NCBI GenBank assembly: GCA_036346375.1
Contig: JAYEVE010000351.1
Span: 45,661-109,660, forward strand
Direction: 5' to 3'
Source: Guadua angustifolia
Lineage: Eukaryota > Streptophyta > Magnoliopsida > Poales > Poaceae
Length of the DNA stretch: 64,000 bases
Shown here one piece after another: positions 11,729-23,331 of the stretch; position 1 is the first letter of the stretch; each line of letters begins with the position of its first letter. The notes below the pieces were generated by a model. The model was not told where the DNA came from. It saw only the letters and a program-made list of their open reading frames with translations, and did not search any database. The position numbers were made by a program, and so were the translations under genes.

Positions 11729-12994
11729 TCATTGATCTTGCGGCGTAACAGCATAGGGACCAAAATATCGAAATGCCAACTTGTAATGAGCCTGGATGCC
11801 ACGAATTCTGAACATAAAGTGAAACTTGACAAAGACCATATCTCCCACATTAAGCGGCGTTCGACGATGTTTGTCAGCATGATGTTTCATTCGTTGTTGA
11901 GCACGGTGAAGATGAAGCCTGATCAACTCATTCATGCATTTACGTTGGTTGATCCACTCCTGCAACTGTGGAACCGTACATACATCAGTAGCATTTATAC
12001 CAAAATGATTAGGAGAATGGCCATACAAAACCTCAAACGGAGACGCCTTCAAGGCTGAATGGTAGCTCGTATTATACCAAAACTCCGCTAAATACAACCA
12101 TTTGAGCCTTTGCTTAGGGCAAGCATGAACAAAGCACATAAGTAACCCTCCAAACCTTTGGTTAACACGCTCTGTTTGACCATCGGTGGGGATGATATCT
12201 GTTGCTCATATTAAGAGATCTGTGGGACATCTTAAATAACTCTTGCCATAAAAGACTAGTAAACACTTTGTCTCGATCAGAGTGATACGATAGCCCGGGG
12301 CATGCCATGCAACCGATACACATTAACCATATAGGTTTGAGCTACTTTGTAAGCAGTGAAGGGATGGGCTAAAGGCATAAAATGGGCGAACTTAGAAAAC
12401 TTATCCACAACCACCAAAATGCAATTATAAGAATGAGCGAGGTAATGCTTCAATGAAGTCAAGTGTTACCGTCTGCCAAGCATGATCTGGAATAGGAAGT
12501 GGTAGCAAAAGTCCAGGGTATTTCGCTCGATCCGGCTTGGCCTGTTGGCATACAGAGCAACTGGTGACAAAATTATGGATCATCTTTTTCATGGAAGGCC
12601 AGGCAAAAAGGTTCTTAACACGCCGATAAGTAACGGGGAAACCGGAATGACCTCCGAGCGCACTGTCATGAAGAGCTTTCATTAGTTTGGATTGTAAACC
12701 AGCATTATTCCCAATCCAGATACGGTTTTTGAACCTAAGGACTCCTTCTGTGAGAGTGAAATGTGGTACTTCCTTGCCCAACACTAAAGCAGTAAATATC
12801 TTGTGAGTGTCTGGATCATGGTGATACCCTTGGACCACTTCTTCTAACCACTGTGGTTTGCTAACTGAAATCGCAGCTAGAGTGAGACAATCAGCTGGAG
12901 CATCGGTCTGTAGATCCGGACGTCGGGAGAGAGCATCCGCTACGCGATTTTCTTGCCCTTTCTTGTATTGAATAGTAAACTGGAGTCCGAGCAA
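11729..12994 (-). pseudogene. Integrase region, broken
   Basis: The 12994-12425 frame begins in the RNase H tail (QYKKGQENRVADALSRRPD). It continues into the integrase zinc domain (H near GGHSGFPVTYRRV, then CSVCQQAKP) and the start of the catalytic core (WQTVTLDFIEALP). A second frame (12462-12277) reads the VVVDKFSKFAHFMPL block. A third (12139-11729) carries the YNTSYHSALKASPFEVLYG block and the beta-rich C-terminal region. At least three frame breaks are present, so no functional integrase can be made. Confidence 0.85.
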
Positions 12995-13587
12995 TTTGGT
13001 CCTTTGCTTCTGCTGAAGAGGAGAGACAACCTTATTGGTCCAAAAGGTGAGTCAAACTCGATGATCAGTTTTGATGATGAATGGAGCATGTTGCAAATAG
13101 GACCGCCATTGCTCAACCATAAGCGATGTCGCGAGAACTCTTTCTCATATGTAGATAGTCCTTGATTTTTAGGTCCCAAAGCTTTACTTATAAACGCAAT
13201 TGGGTGACCATTCTGTTGCAGGACAGCGCCAATTCCTTTCTCACTAGCATATGATTCAATGACGAAAGGTTGAGAAAAATCCGGCATGGCCAAGACTGGA
13301 GCCGATGCAAGCGCTTGTTTGAGGGTAGAAAAAGATTGCTGCGCCTCATTGGACCAAACAAACAATTGCCCCTTCTTAAGCAGAGTTGTTAAGGGTCTAC
13401 TAATGAGGCCAAAACCTTGGACAAAAGCCTGTAATAGCCTGCCATTCCTAAAAAACTCCGAACCTCCTTCACACAAGTTGGAACTGGCCATTTTTGTATC
13501 ACTTGTAACTTGGATGGATCTGTAGCTACCCCTCCAGCATGTATTATGTGACCCAGAAATTCCAGTTGAGGTTGAGCAAAAGAACAC
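12940..13587 (-). pseudogene. Reverse transcriptase thumb / RNase H region
   Basis: Reads LTTLLKKGQLFVWSNEAQQSF then PVLAMPDFSQPFVIESYASEKGIGAVL-type sequence. In the expected catalytic DAS position it shows YAS, one aspartate lost. The GLSTYEKEF segment follows; then the frame breaks. Confidence 0.8.
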
Positions 13588-14084
13588 TTAGTTCTTTTTA
13601 GATGCAGCTGATGTTTACTCAGGAGAAGGAAAACTTGGCGCAAGTGCTCAAGATGTAATTCCAGATTTTTACTGTAGACCAACACATCATCAATGAAAAC
13701 AACGACACACTTTCGCAAAAGCGGCGCCAACACAAAGTTCATGAAACTTTGGAAGGTTGCTGGAGCTCCTGTGAGGCCAAAGGACATTACTTTATATTCA
13801 AAATGTCCATTGTGTGTTTGAAATGCTGTTTTGTACTCATCTCCTTCTTTGATTCTAATTTGATGATATCCGGATCGGTGATCCAATTTGGTAAACACTG
13901 TGGCACCCGCTAATTCATCCAGTAATTCATCCAAAATGGGCATGGGGTACTTGTTCTTTAAGGTATGTGCATTCAGTCGCCGATAGTCCACACATAGTCG
14001 CCATTCACCGTCTTTTTTCTTGACAAGCAAAGCCGGAGAGGCGAATGGACTGGAACTGTATTGAATGACGCCAGAGGATAACAT
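13389..14084 (-). pseudogene. Reverse transcriptase core
   Basis: Contains the gypsy RT blocks in order: SPFASPALLVKKKDGEWR, CVDYRRLN, the FTKLDHRSGYHQIR block (the usual DL is DH), MSFGLTGAPATFQ and FIDDVLVYS with the catalytic DD intact. It overlaps the neighbouring frames at both ends, marking frameshifts at about 13990 and 13570. Confidence 0.92.
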
Positions 14085-15706
14085 CTCAGCACTTGTTTCT
14101 CAATCTCATCCTTTTGCTGTGGAGTATAGCGATACAGCCGCAAACGGAAGGGTTGAACGCCGGGTAACAGAGGAATAGCATGATCAAACTCTCGGCGAGG
14201 CGGTAGACCGGTAGGGACCTGAAACAAATGATGAAATTCTTCAAGCAAGTTGAGAATGCCAGGGTGCTGAACAGAGGAAGAAGACTGCTGGTGATCATCC
14301 AGGACTGCATTAATCTCCAGAACTTGCTCAATGGCCTCTTGCTTCAGCAGTGCGCTGAGTTGAATGCTGAAGATAGTAGGGCAGCGGCTAACAGAGGGAA
14401 TAACACCTTGCAACTTGATCTTTGTATTGTTATGATTGAAGGTTAGGCACTTGAGAGTCCAGTGAATCTCCATAGGACTATGCTGCTCAAGCCAATCCAT
14501 GCCCAAAATAATGTCATACCCACTCAAGGGAAGAACCTTCAAGTCAGTCACAAACGTGTTACCTTGACACATCCAGTGGTAGTTCGGAATAACAAATTTG
14601 CATTCCAGAATACCCCCATCTGCAACCTTCACTCGAACTGTCTGAGGCATTTGTTGCACACCCGGCATCAACGGTAGTAAATGACTGCCAATGTAACTCC
14701 CCGAACTGCCTGAATCGACTAGCATCAAAACCTCCTGACAGTGCACAAACCCCTTAAGGCGAATAGTTTTACTTCCTTCAGATCCAGACATCGCCTCACA
14801 CGAAAGAGCTAACACCTGATCCTCTGCTGACTTTGGCATGAGAGACTCACGGAGCGAAGCACCACTGTCAGACTGAACTTCTTCCTCATTATCTCTGGCC
14901 AAAGCCCACATCTCTTCAACCAAATGCAGCGGTACTGTGGCAGAACATCTATGAGTATGACCCCATCGTTCTCCGCATTTATAACACAGACCTTTTGCTT
15001 TGCGATATGCCATCAATGCAGACATACGGTCATCGGACGATCTTGGGCGCATCATTGGTGTGAACTTTTTATCTTCCAGTCCAGTGGTTGCAGACGGTTT
15101 GGACGTTGGTGGTGGAGGCAAAGGCATTGCCATTGGCCGAGTAAAGGATCGACCAGCATTAACACCTTCCGTGCGACGAACTTCACGTCTGGGATGATTC
15201 GTCAAAACATCCTCCTGCAACAGAGCAAGGGAACTAGCAGTATCCAAATCTTTTGGGCGTTGAATCACTACGACAGACCGAATGTCATCTTTAAGGCCAT
15301 CAATGAACCGAGCAGTAAGAAATTCGGTGTGTAAAGAGTTATCGTATGCTAACAGTTGATGCACAAGTTCATCGAATTGCTCAATATACTCAATTACAGA
15401 GGTAGTTTGTTGAATATGGAAAAATTTGCACACTAAAGTGCAATGCTGATCCCTACCAAAGCGATTAGCTAAGGCTAAACCCAGTTCTTCCCAATTCATG
15501 TTAAAGACTTTACTGTCCATGGATTGTAACCAGAATATGGCTGGACCTTCAAAATTCAACGTAGCAAGCCGCACCCACATTTCTTTCGGTACAGAATAAA
15601 AGGTGAAGAAATTTTCACACCGCTTTTTCCACAATTTTGGATTGGTACCATCAAAACCCAGCAAGTTAATATGAGGTAGATTCCCTAAGCTTTGTGCCAT
15701 AGACAA
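13973..15706 (-). pseudogene. Gag - nucleocapsid - protease, continuous frame of 577 codons
   Basis: Residues ~10-170 are a retrotransposon Gag domain (LLGFDGTNPKLWKKRCENFF at the start). A CCHC zinc knuckle reads CYKCGERWGHTHRC near residue 242. The aspartic protease active site reads LVDSGSSGSYIG near residue 328. The C-terminus enters the RT N-terminal segment (FDHAIPLLPG) before a frameshift near 13990. Gag and protease in one frame, without a stop, is normal for chromoviruses. Confidence 0.9.
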
Positions 15707-15709
15707 AAA

Positions 15710-16270
15710 TCACGGTGACATAGAACTTGATTGGAATGGTGACGCATGAGTCGGAGTTGTGAATTGGGTACCTGTGACCGGAGGAGGCACCAAGGCTTCG
15801 CCGGCCCTAGCGCCTGCACTCCGGTAGGTTTGATGATCACGGTGGCCGATTGGCCCGAACGCCGCCGCAACCGGCGAACCTTCCAGGTGGGCAGAAGGTG
15901 ACATTCCCGAATCGCCCTTGGACTTGGCGGAATCAAAGGGGAATTGCGCGACCACCCGTACGATCTGCTGCTTCAGGTCGGACACGGAGGTATGCAAATC
16001 AGCGACACGATTCTCCACATTCAGTTTCCAGGCCTCCATTTGTGCGTGATCTTCCGCCAATTTCTTCAAAGAATCATCAAATCGGCGAATGTATTCTTTG
16101 TACATCAGCCACCATGGATCGGGTCTCCTCCTCCCTCTTGCTGTTTTCCTCCAATTTTGCCAGAATGGTAGCGAGAGGATCGTCAGATCGTGGTGGCACC
16201 ATGACTCCAGCCCTAGCTTGCAGGCGGGTGAAATGCTGATGATCGGCAGCCAGGTTGAAGCAAAGAATCG
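15710..16270 (-). pseudogene. Gag N-terminal region, frame-shifted from the main Gag
   Basis: A coiled-coil-like segment (RFDDSLKKLAEDHAQMEAW... then VADLHTSVSDLKQQIV) precedes a proline/serine-rich linker that stops at 15710, four bases before the next frame opens. This is the usual N-terminal coiled coil of such Gag proteins. The open frame runs on upstream into the 5' LTR, so its true start cannot be placed. Confidence 0.6.
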
Positions 16271-16281
16271 CTCGATGCGGA

Positions 16282-16689
16282 TGTGAGACTCTCGAAGATA
16301 GAAAACAAACACACCCGGAAATGTATGGTATTTCTCACGAGTAGATACAAGTTTCGCCGCCGCCCGGTTGCTGCTCAAGAACGAGACAGAACAGCCAATA
16401 TAACCCGCCACGCTCTTTACGGTAATCTCGTATACTATTTATACTTCTCCTTCTATTCCCCAACTCACCAGCCACAAAGCCTGCTATCTGCAATTCGCAA
16501 CAGACTAGACAATCTAGTTGTTAACCTACTCTCGTCCAAGTATACGTTGATTGGGCTTCTGGACTCGCGTCATCTTCCGCGTTGGGCCGGCCTGCTCTGG
16601 AGATAAACGTTGTTTTGCCTTCTTCCTTTCTGATGCCATCCCATTCGAATCAACTCCTTGTTCTGAACGTCCAGGTGAAGTGCTGACAT
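16282..16689 (-). repeat. 5' LTR of the gypsy element
   Basis: Direct repeat of 11019-11427, read on the minus strand. The sequence just inside (AAGAATCGCTCGATGCGGA on the plus strand) does not match a standard tRNA primer site that I recognise. Confidence 0.85.
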
Positions 16690-17938
16690 TCGCCAGTGGT
16701 GATCCTCTGGGCCTTGACCCCACCATTATGTTCGCTTGGATCTAATCTACTTGGTGCGTGTACTAGTTCACTAGAAGGGAGCTAGGAGCTCGCTGTTGAC
16801 GTTAGAGCTGCGCCTCTGTGATTCATTTGTTCGCCACCGTCGTGTTTGGTCGCTGCTAGCCACGACACGTGCGTCATCAAGTGCGCCACGACCTGAGCTT
16901 TCTGATGGGACCATTCGTCGTCATCGCTGTTGACCCTAGGGCTCAGAGCTCCACCGTGTGACATGGCTAGCATGACCCAAGTCTCGACGCATGTCCCGGT
17001 GACGTCAACAAGGACTAACATGTGGGACCCACATGTCAGTCTCTATAGCTCTCTTTCTTTTCAAAAAGAAATCAACCAAAAAAAATAAAAAATAACTGAT
17101 GACATCAGCATAACATCGTAATTCAGTTTTTTTTAGAAAAATAATTCCAAAATTTTAGAAAATCTTTTCTTTTTTTAAATTTAATCTTTGAAGAGTTTGT
17201 TCTCCTTCATACAAGCTCCGATTGAGATAATTCAAATTTATAATTTTTATAAATTCATGCTCTTGATTTTGATTAGTTTGTTACCTTAAGATGGATAATT
17301 TTTAGTTGTTTGCTAATGGATATCAAAGTGGATTGCTTTGAACATGCTTAGTTTGCTTAGCCATGAGACGTACAACTGATATCTTTTGAAAGTGCAAATT
17401 CAATTTGATTAAAGGAATATGGTACAAGTTTATGAAAGGGTGTGTTATATGTTATCGCACAATGCTATTGAGTTATTGATGCCATGTGTTACACAATAAT
17501 CAACTAGGGTGGTAAATATTACCATAGCCACACATCTCGAACACATATTGTTCCTAATCCAATGATAAGTCCCTCCTATGGCGCTTCTACTCTATATAAG
17601 GAAGGAATAGCGAGTTCAGGCTTATTGAGAGAGTCAATGTTTGAATGGAATTTTCGAAAGATTTTGTTATGATCTTCTTAGCCGTAAGTCGATGGATACG
17701 TGTTAACGCATGGTATTATAAAATTGATCTTATCTTGTGGGTAAAGTATGAAACCTCTTCAAAGTGTCAATCTATTTTGATAGCTATGTCTCTAGTTATG
17801 GATAATGCTCGGGAATTTCTGTAAAGAGTTAGATTTTATAAAATAAACTTAGGAAGGGAGGCTATGTGTTGATGGAAGTGATGGAAATTAGTTAGTGTTG
17901 TGTGCCAGTTTGCTTTGAGAAATACCTGAAAGCTTTGC

Positions 17939-17987
<49 letters not shown>

Positions 17988-19744
17988 TATTTTACTGTTG
18001 TTTCAATCTAACTATGGTATTCAATTGGAAATGCTGCTTTAATGCAAAATAATCATGATAGACGTTCATTTGGAATAAGCCTTGCATATAGTTAGATTAG
18101 ACTTACATTCTGTGTACAACTTGTTAAGTGCTTTATGTACTCATCCTTGCCACAACCAAATCATCAGTTAGAGAGAAATCTACATTTGCCTTGGAGGAGT
18201 TCTAGGAGGAGGCGAGGTATTAAGGGTGAATCTTGTCAGTTGCCTGTGACATTTTGATGAGTTATTTACAAAATTTCCATTCTGTTGTGTTTCATTTCTT
18301 AGAGTTTAAGTTCTATATGGTATAATAATGTAAGTCAGCCATAAGGTCAATCAAATGTCTTTTATTCAATAAATGAAGCCTTTTATTATGTTTTCATTGT
18401 GTATGATTGTGATATTTCATCTATATTGCTACTGTGTGCGTTAGCATGATCCTGAACTAGTGTGATATATATAGAGGGTCTGGATTTGTATATTCAGGTC
18501 CTAACAAATCATCCACACTGGTGAATTCCCCTTGTCATGTTGATGCTTGTGATGCACTCTATTTTTTGTTCTACTCGCTGTTTTGCTGTCGCCGCCATGC
18601 TAGTGCACTGCCAAAAGTTGTGTTGCCACCACTAGTACTTTTAAAGGTCATCGTAATCCATTTTTGCATTCTCCTGTAGCCGCTTCCGATTGGCGTTGCT
18701 AGTGCTAAGCTCGCTCGTGACCTCCTATGGCACATGCCACATTAGTATTTTTTCTGATTAAGTGAAGTTGATTTTATTGTATCTATCCACTGGAGGTCAC
18801 GCCAGCGAAACTGTAATACGTGATTGCCACATTATCCAAAACAATGGTAGTTTTGGATGAGGGGTAGATTTGCATCAGTTTTGAGAGTCTATGGGGTGTA
18901 AAGAGAACGGTTTTGTATTTGATGGTGTTTTTTGAACTCGGGCTATAAGTTGGCGGGGTAAAGTGAATTTATTCCCTAAAAATATGTGCAATATTGGTTC
19001 TTCCATAAAAAATCTACTCATTTCATTTTTTCCACTCTTCTGTTAGTGAGTATTTTGTTTTTTCCACTATGTCCACTTTTTGTCAAGTCAAAGGGTTTGA
19101 CTGTTAGGAAACATGATTTTTTAAATACCATAAAATCATAGAAAGCATAGAAAATACAATTAAAACATATATATAATTTAAGGATGAATTTTTAACAATT
19201 TTTAAATCATTTAAGACATTACACTAGGGATATTTCTCATAAATAAGTTACACTAGGGAAAACGTTTCTATCTTTCTCTGCTTTTTATGGAACATTGTTA
19301 ATTTTTTGTTGATGCAAAATTTTTGTACAATTTTAATTTTTTTCAGAAGTGGCCTATGAATTCTTCTATATTACATATATGTATATATATATTTCATAAT
19401 TTATTTTTTACATGATATTTTTGCATATTTCTTAACAATCAAATCTTGTTGGCGTGAGCGGAAAAATCAGATAGAGTGGCATAAAAGAAATATATGCTAA
19501 TGGAAGGGTGGGAAAAACAAAACGGGAAGATTTTCGATGGATATATAGAACTGATATTACACACATTTTTAGTGGCAGAAACAAAATTTCCCTAAAAAAA
19601 TGGCAGGGAGAACCAAACTAAATGCAACCAAATGGTCACAAGCTAGAGAAGAAAACACACGTATTTGAACAAACGTAGGGCAACCCTGCATAGCATAGTG
19701 CCTATATGTGACTGCCACAGATCTAAGTTTTATTTTGTATATTA
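16690..19744. other. Non-coding AT-rich stretch
   Basis: No coding domain, LTR pair or inverted ends were recognised across about 3 kb. The only clear landmark is a (TTA)n microsatellite at 17937-17988. Confidence 0.5.
17937..17988. repeat. (TTA)n microsatellite
   Basis: An uninterrupted run of about 16 TTA/ATT triplets. Confidence 0.97.
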
Positions 19745-20755
19745 CTAGTTATGTGCCCGTGCATTGCAACAGAAACTCAATTTACAATAAAAAATTTATT
19801 TGCAAAGAGCACTAACCTTATCTGAATAATAATGTTCACTCTGAATGTGCAATGGTTAAATGTTTAAATCAATTCATCGAAGCATACAAATTCCAAGCAC
19901 TTGTTTACAAACTCAAGCTTAAAATTATCTTTAATTTTACAAACTTAAATAATAACATCACAGCACTTGGGATTGTAAATATGTAATACCATAATTTAAG
20001 ATCGATCGATCGACTGAGAGAGTAATCACCTGCTACCCTATGGGTACAAAGGTGTTTAAGAAGTAGGCTTCATCCGTATGTGGCCGCCACCATCAGCGGC
20101 GTGCGTGGCTCGTATGCCTTGCTCCGGCTATACCATGGCCCCACCCTATGAACCAGCTCCCCCACCTCCTCGCCTTCCCCCGCAAGCGGCTCCCTCAACC
20201 TACTGACATCATCCATCGTGGTGAGCTTTAGCAGTGCCGCCAGCCTATCTCGCCGCCCACCACCGGTGACGTGCCCCTGTGCTGCATCGATGAGATCAAG
20301 AAGGTCGCCCATTATCTCCGTTTAACGGATAAGCTCAACACATCTGCAAGAGAGGCAAGAAGCAGTGGGTTATATAGATTCAGCAACCGAATAGATGTCT
20401 ATGGAATCCAGATTAAGAAACCGTCGAATAAGTAAGGCAACAAAAGGAAAAGAGACAAGAAGAGACCCAATTCCATGAATCGAAGCTCTGCTTCCTTCGG
20501 AAGGGAATCAATCAATCCAATTCGAAAAGCATTAGGAGCAATCGCCGCTGAAACGAATGCCAGATCAATGGGAGAAAGGAAAGCAATAAATGAGTCATGC
20601 ATATTCATTTACCTTCCACGACGGGATGATCCAATCCAATCTACTAGGGTGATCACTGCTCGCTTTCCACTCAACCACGCGGGTGCGCACACGTGTCGGG
20701 GTAAGGGTGGAGAACGGATGTACCACCACCAACTCCTAATTAGAATTAGTAGAGA
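19745..20755 (-). mobile_element. Helitron A, non-autonomous, 1.0 kb
   Basis: Read on the minus strand, it starts TCTCTACTAATTCTAATTAG at 20755 after an A. It ends with a hairpin-forming GTTGCAATGCACGGGCAC stretch and CTAG at 19745, followed by T. These are the 5' TC and 3' CTRR ends and the A/T insertion site typical of Helitrons. It encodes no Rep/helicase. Its 3' ~310 bp and 5' ~680 bp are both shared with Helitron B, so the two are siblings differing by a 6-kb interior. Confidence 0.8.
20070..20312 (-). pseudogene. Captured CCCH zinc-finger/ankyrin protein fragment
   Basis: The 80-codon frame reads RRDRLAALLKLTTMDDVSRLRE, then VGPWYSRSKAYEPRTPLMVAATYG. The ending matches the first ankyrin repeat of plant CCCH (tandem zinc-finger) proteins that start with an ankyrin region. 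Only the N-terminal part is present; no zinc fingers follow. A second, shorter copy lies in Helitron B (27690-27883). Host-gene identity is from pattern memory and is moderately sure. Confidence 0.55.
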
Positions 20756-21140
20756 TAGAGATAACAAACTTATCTAGTCATGTCATGCATGGCCTTGTGC
20801 ATGCTGCTGGTCGGCTTAAATCAAGTCTATACGTGATTAGATAAAAAGAAAAGATGATCTTATCTACATATGCAACTAAATATTTAATGGAAAGGATGCA
20901 TATGGCAACTCAAAGGCACATGATAACTCAGAAGCTATATACGTGCAGTAAATGAAAAAAGAATCGACTGTGCAGTATTTGAAAGTAGAATCGGCTAATT
21001 GAGTTAAGAGTATGATACATCTCAGATCACGCATGCATGCAAATCCAACCAAATTAAAACTTTCTCCATTTCGTGGGTATGCCCGTAAGGTGGGGGAGAA
21101 TGAACCACCGCCACCAACTCATAATTAGAAGTAGTAGAGA
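20756..21140 (-). mobile_element. Orphan Helitron 5' end
   Basis: Minus-strand TCTCTACTACTTCTAATTAT begins at 21140, preceded by A. About 60 bp (21075-21140) resembles the 5' end of Helitron A. No partner 3' end was found to the left other than 19745, so this may be the host Helitron into which A inserted, or a truncated end. Confidence 0.5.
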
Positions 21141-21363
21141 TATAGATATATCAGTGCAGCCTATATTATGAGTAACCCAGCCGATGTCAAGCCTAGAAAT
21201 TTCAATAGAAGAACAACTGCCATTTTCCCACTTGAAAGTGACTCAATTTTTTGATAAGCCCGTCAAATTAACAATAAGACAGTTAGCACAAAGATCTGTG
21301 ACGCACGACGATACAAAAACACTATTTTATCTTCTCCATCATAACTATAAACTGAGAAAACAA
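21141..21363. other. Segment interrupted by Helitron B (left part)
   Basis: Positions 21185-21363 match 30540-30673 and, in part, 29281-29345 (the shared phrase CCACTTGAAAGTGAC and what follows). It is the left half of a duplicated gene-fragment unit whose right half resumes at 28319. Confidence 0.8.
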
Positions 21364-21711
21364 CTAGCCACATGCTCGTGCAATGCAACGGAAACTCAAT
21401 TTGCGATAAAAAATTTATTTGCAAAGTGCACTCACCTTATCTGAATAATAATGTTCACTCTGAATATGCAACGGTTAAACATTTAAATCAATTTATCAAA
21501 GCATACAAATTACAAGCAACTGTTTACAAACTTGAGTTTAAAATTATCTTTAATTTCACAAAATTAAATAATAATATCACATCACTTGGAATTGTAAATT
21601 TATAACGCCATAATTTGAGATCGTCGATTGGCGAAAGAGGCATCTTTGCTATCCCATGGGCAAAAGCATTGAAGAGGTAGGCATCATTAGTATATAGCCA
21701 CTACAAAAGCA

Positions 21712-22427
21712 GGGAAAAATTAGGTGGGCGAAAACCCACAATTTGAGGCCAAAATCACAATTTAAGTTAAATTAAGTGGGCAAATATCAATTTAGTTCAC
21801 GAATTTAACTCGATGAAATTAATCAATTAAATTCGTGGGTACCACAATTTAAATTAAATTAGTGGAGTTCTTGAAAAAACCCATGAATTTAAGCATTAAA
21901 TTAAGTGGGCTAAAAACCCACAATTTAACTTAAATAAAGGTGAAAAAACTCCAATTTAATTTATTAAATTAAATGAAAAAACTCATCACAATTTAATCTG
22001 TTAAATTCGTGGGTTTTAAATGGCTCACAATTTATCGAGACATTTATACAAAAAATATATATATCCATATCGATATCACACTCAATACATATAACTATAT
22101 CGATCACGCATATATATATCGATATGCATCTCATTCAACACAACCATCTTCATTTACAAGATTCGATATGCATAACCACATCGATCACGCATATATATAT
22201 CGATATGCATGTCATTCAACACAACCTTATAATCATCTAAAAATTTTATAGTATCATTAGCATTACCTCAATACCACAGAAAATTTTTTAACACTTTCGT
22301 AAATTTTTCTCAATCTTTTGAATTTACATTTGAATTCCACCGGTTTACAAAATCTCCCATTAAATACAATGAGCGATGCATAAACAATAGTACTCTTATC
22401 ATTAACAAAAGTCATCACAGTTAGGAA
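21712..22427. other. AT-rich non-coding stretch with short repeats
   Basis: 21720-22020 consists of irregular repeats of an ACAATTTAAGTTAAATTAAGTGGG-like phrase; a related AAATTCGTGGG phrase sits at the far side of the insert (27672). A phrase around CATATATATATCGATATGCAT occurs at 22107, 22188 and 24042 with similar flanks, so short blocks were duplicated inside Helitron B. 22250-22427 shows nothing recognisable. Confidence 0.6.
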
Positions 22428-22677
22428 TTAGGATCTAACATCTATTGTCAAATCATCATAAACATTATAAAATTGAGGAAACTCTGGCATCTCTGAGAAC
22501 AAGCCACCAGCATCCACATTCTTAATTGCCAGAAGTATAGCAAAGCACAAATATGTAGCTAAGCCAGTCCTTCCTATCGAAATTCTTTTCTTGCTGAATG
22601 CTAATTCAATATCATTACCATCTTTGTCATCCACCCAGATAAAAAAAATCCTTCTTGTGTTTGCCAATTTCTTCAAA
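22428..22677 (-). pseudogene. Captured DNA topoisomerase II fragment plus unknown tail
   Basis: Starting at 22677 the strand encodes FEEIGKHKKDF, then (after a +/-1 shift in a run of T) WVDDKDGNDIELAFSKKRIS, then (after a second one-base loss) RKDWL. This is the conserved topoisomerase II segment just C-terminal to the KGLGTS motif, about 40 residues. From ~22557 to 22428 the frame encodes a stretch ending with PEFPQFYNVYDDLTIDVRS and a stop; I do not recognise it. The fragment joins NOT2 sequence with no intron between. Confidence 0.75.
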
Positions 22678-23331
22678 GTTCCGACTGCCACTGGTGCCCA
22701 AGTTCGAGGATAGGCCTTGAATGTTACCAACAATATTCATGGTACTACTAAATGCTGGACCTCCACCAACATTCATTCCTCTACCACTGACACCTGAATG
22801 TGCATGAGGAATCTGCAATGAAACAATAAAACCATAATAGTAGCAATCATCATGCTCCACATGAACACAATCAGCAAATTTTTTCCTTAGATTGCAGAGC
22901 CCTTAACATGCATGTTCATGCTTTCCACAATATAAGACAAAGAATATTGCAATCTGCACAAAGGTGAGAATTAGAACCTGAGACATGGCAACCAGAAAGT
23001 TGTTTGACGCAAATCTCCCAGAAATGCTCCCTCCAGGCTGTTGAACCCTAGAGGATGGAAGGCCACTCATTGCAGCATTCCTTTGTGCAAGTGATCCAGG
23101 CAAATTTGGAATATTGAAATTTCCATGAATGTTGTGCAAACCTTGAGAAATGTAAAAAAAAGGTTTACTCAATGGACGTTGTGCTGTATTAATTGATTAA
23201 CCTAGCTAATATATTGTAGGCTCACCAGAATGATGGAATCCTAGAACTGAGCTGGATTGACCAGAAAAGGATTTTGTAAATGGTCTTCTTGTTGAGTCTG
23301 GAAGATTTGATCCCGAACTGTTAAGGTTTGA
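22678..23331 (-). pseudogene. Captured CCR4-NOT subunit 2 (NOT2/VIP2) N-terminal fragment, 3 exons
   Basis: Exon 23331-23226 encodes a serine-rich segment (SSGSNLPDSTRRPFTKSFSG then HHSG). Exon ~23141-22978 encodes GLHNIHGNFNIPNLPGSLAQ and SGRFASNN. The exon from 22812 encodes HSGVSGRGMNVGGGPAFSS then NIQGLSSNLGTSGSRN. These match the low-complexity N-terminal part of plant NOT2, a scaffold of the CCR4-NOT deadenylase. Splice acceptors and donors flank exons as in a genomic copy, so capture was at DNA level. The conserved NOT-box C-terminus is absent. Confidence 0.8.

Larger units (their letters stand above)
11019..16689 (-). mobile_element. Ty3/gypsy chromovirus-type LTR retrotransposon, decayed
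   Basis: Two ~410-bp direct repeats (11019-11427 and 16282-16689) enclose gag, protease, reverse transcriptase, RNase H, integrase and a chromodomain remnant, all on the minus strand in the Ty3/gypsy order. The short LTRs and compact 5.7-kb size suggest a Reina-like chromovirus, but that clade call is tentative. Every coding block is broken by frameshifts or stops. The LTR ends are placed by TGT...ACA termini; no clean target duplication or primer-binding site could be confirmed, so limits may shift by tens of bases. Confidence 0.85.
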
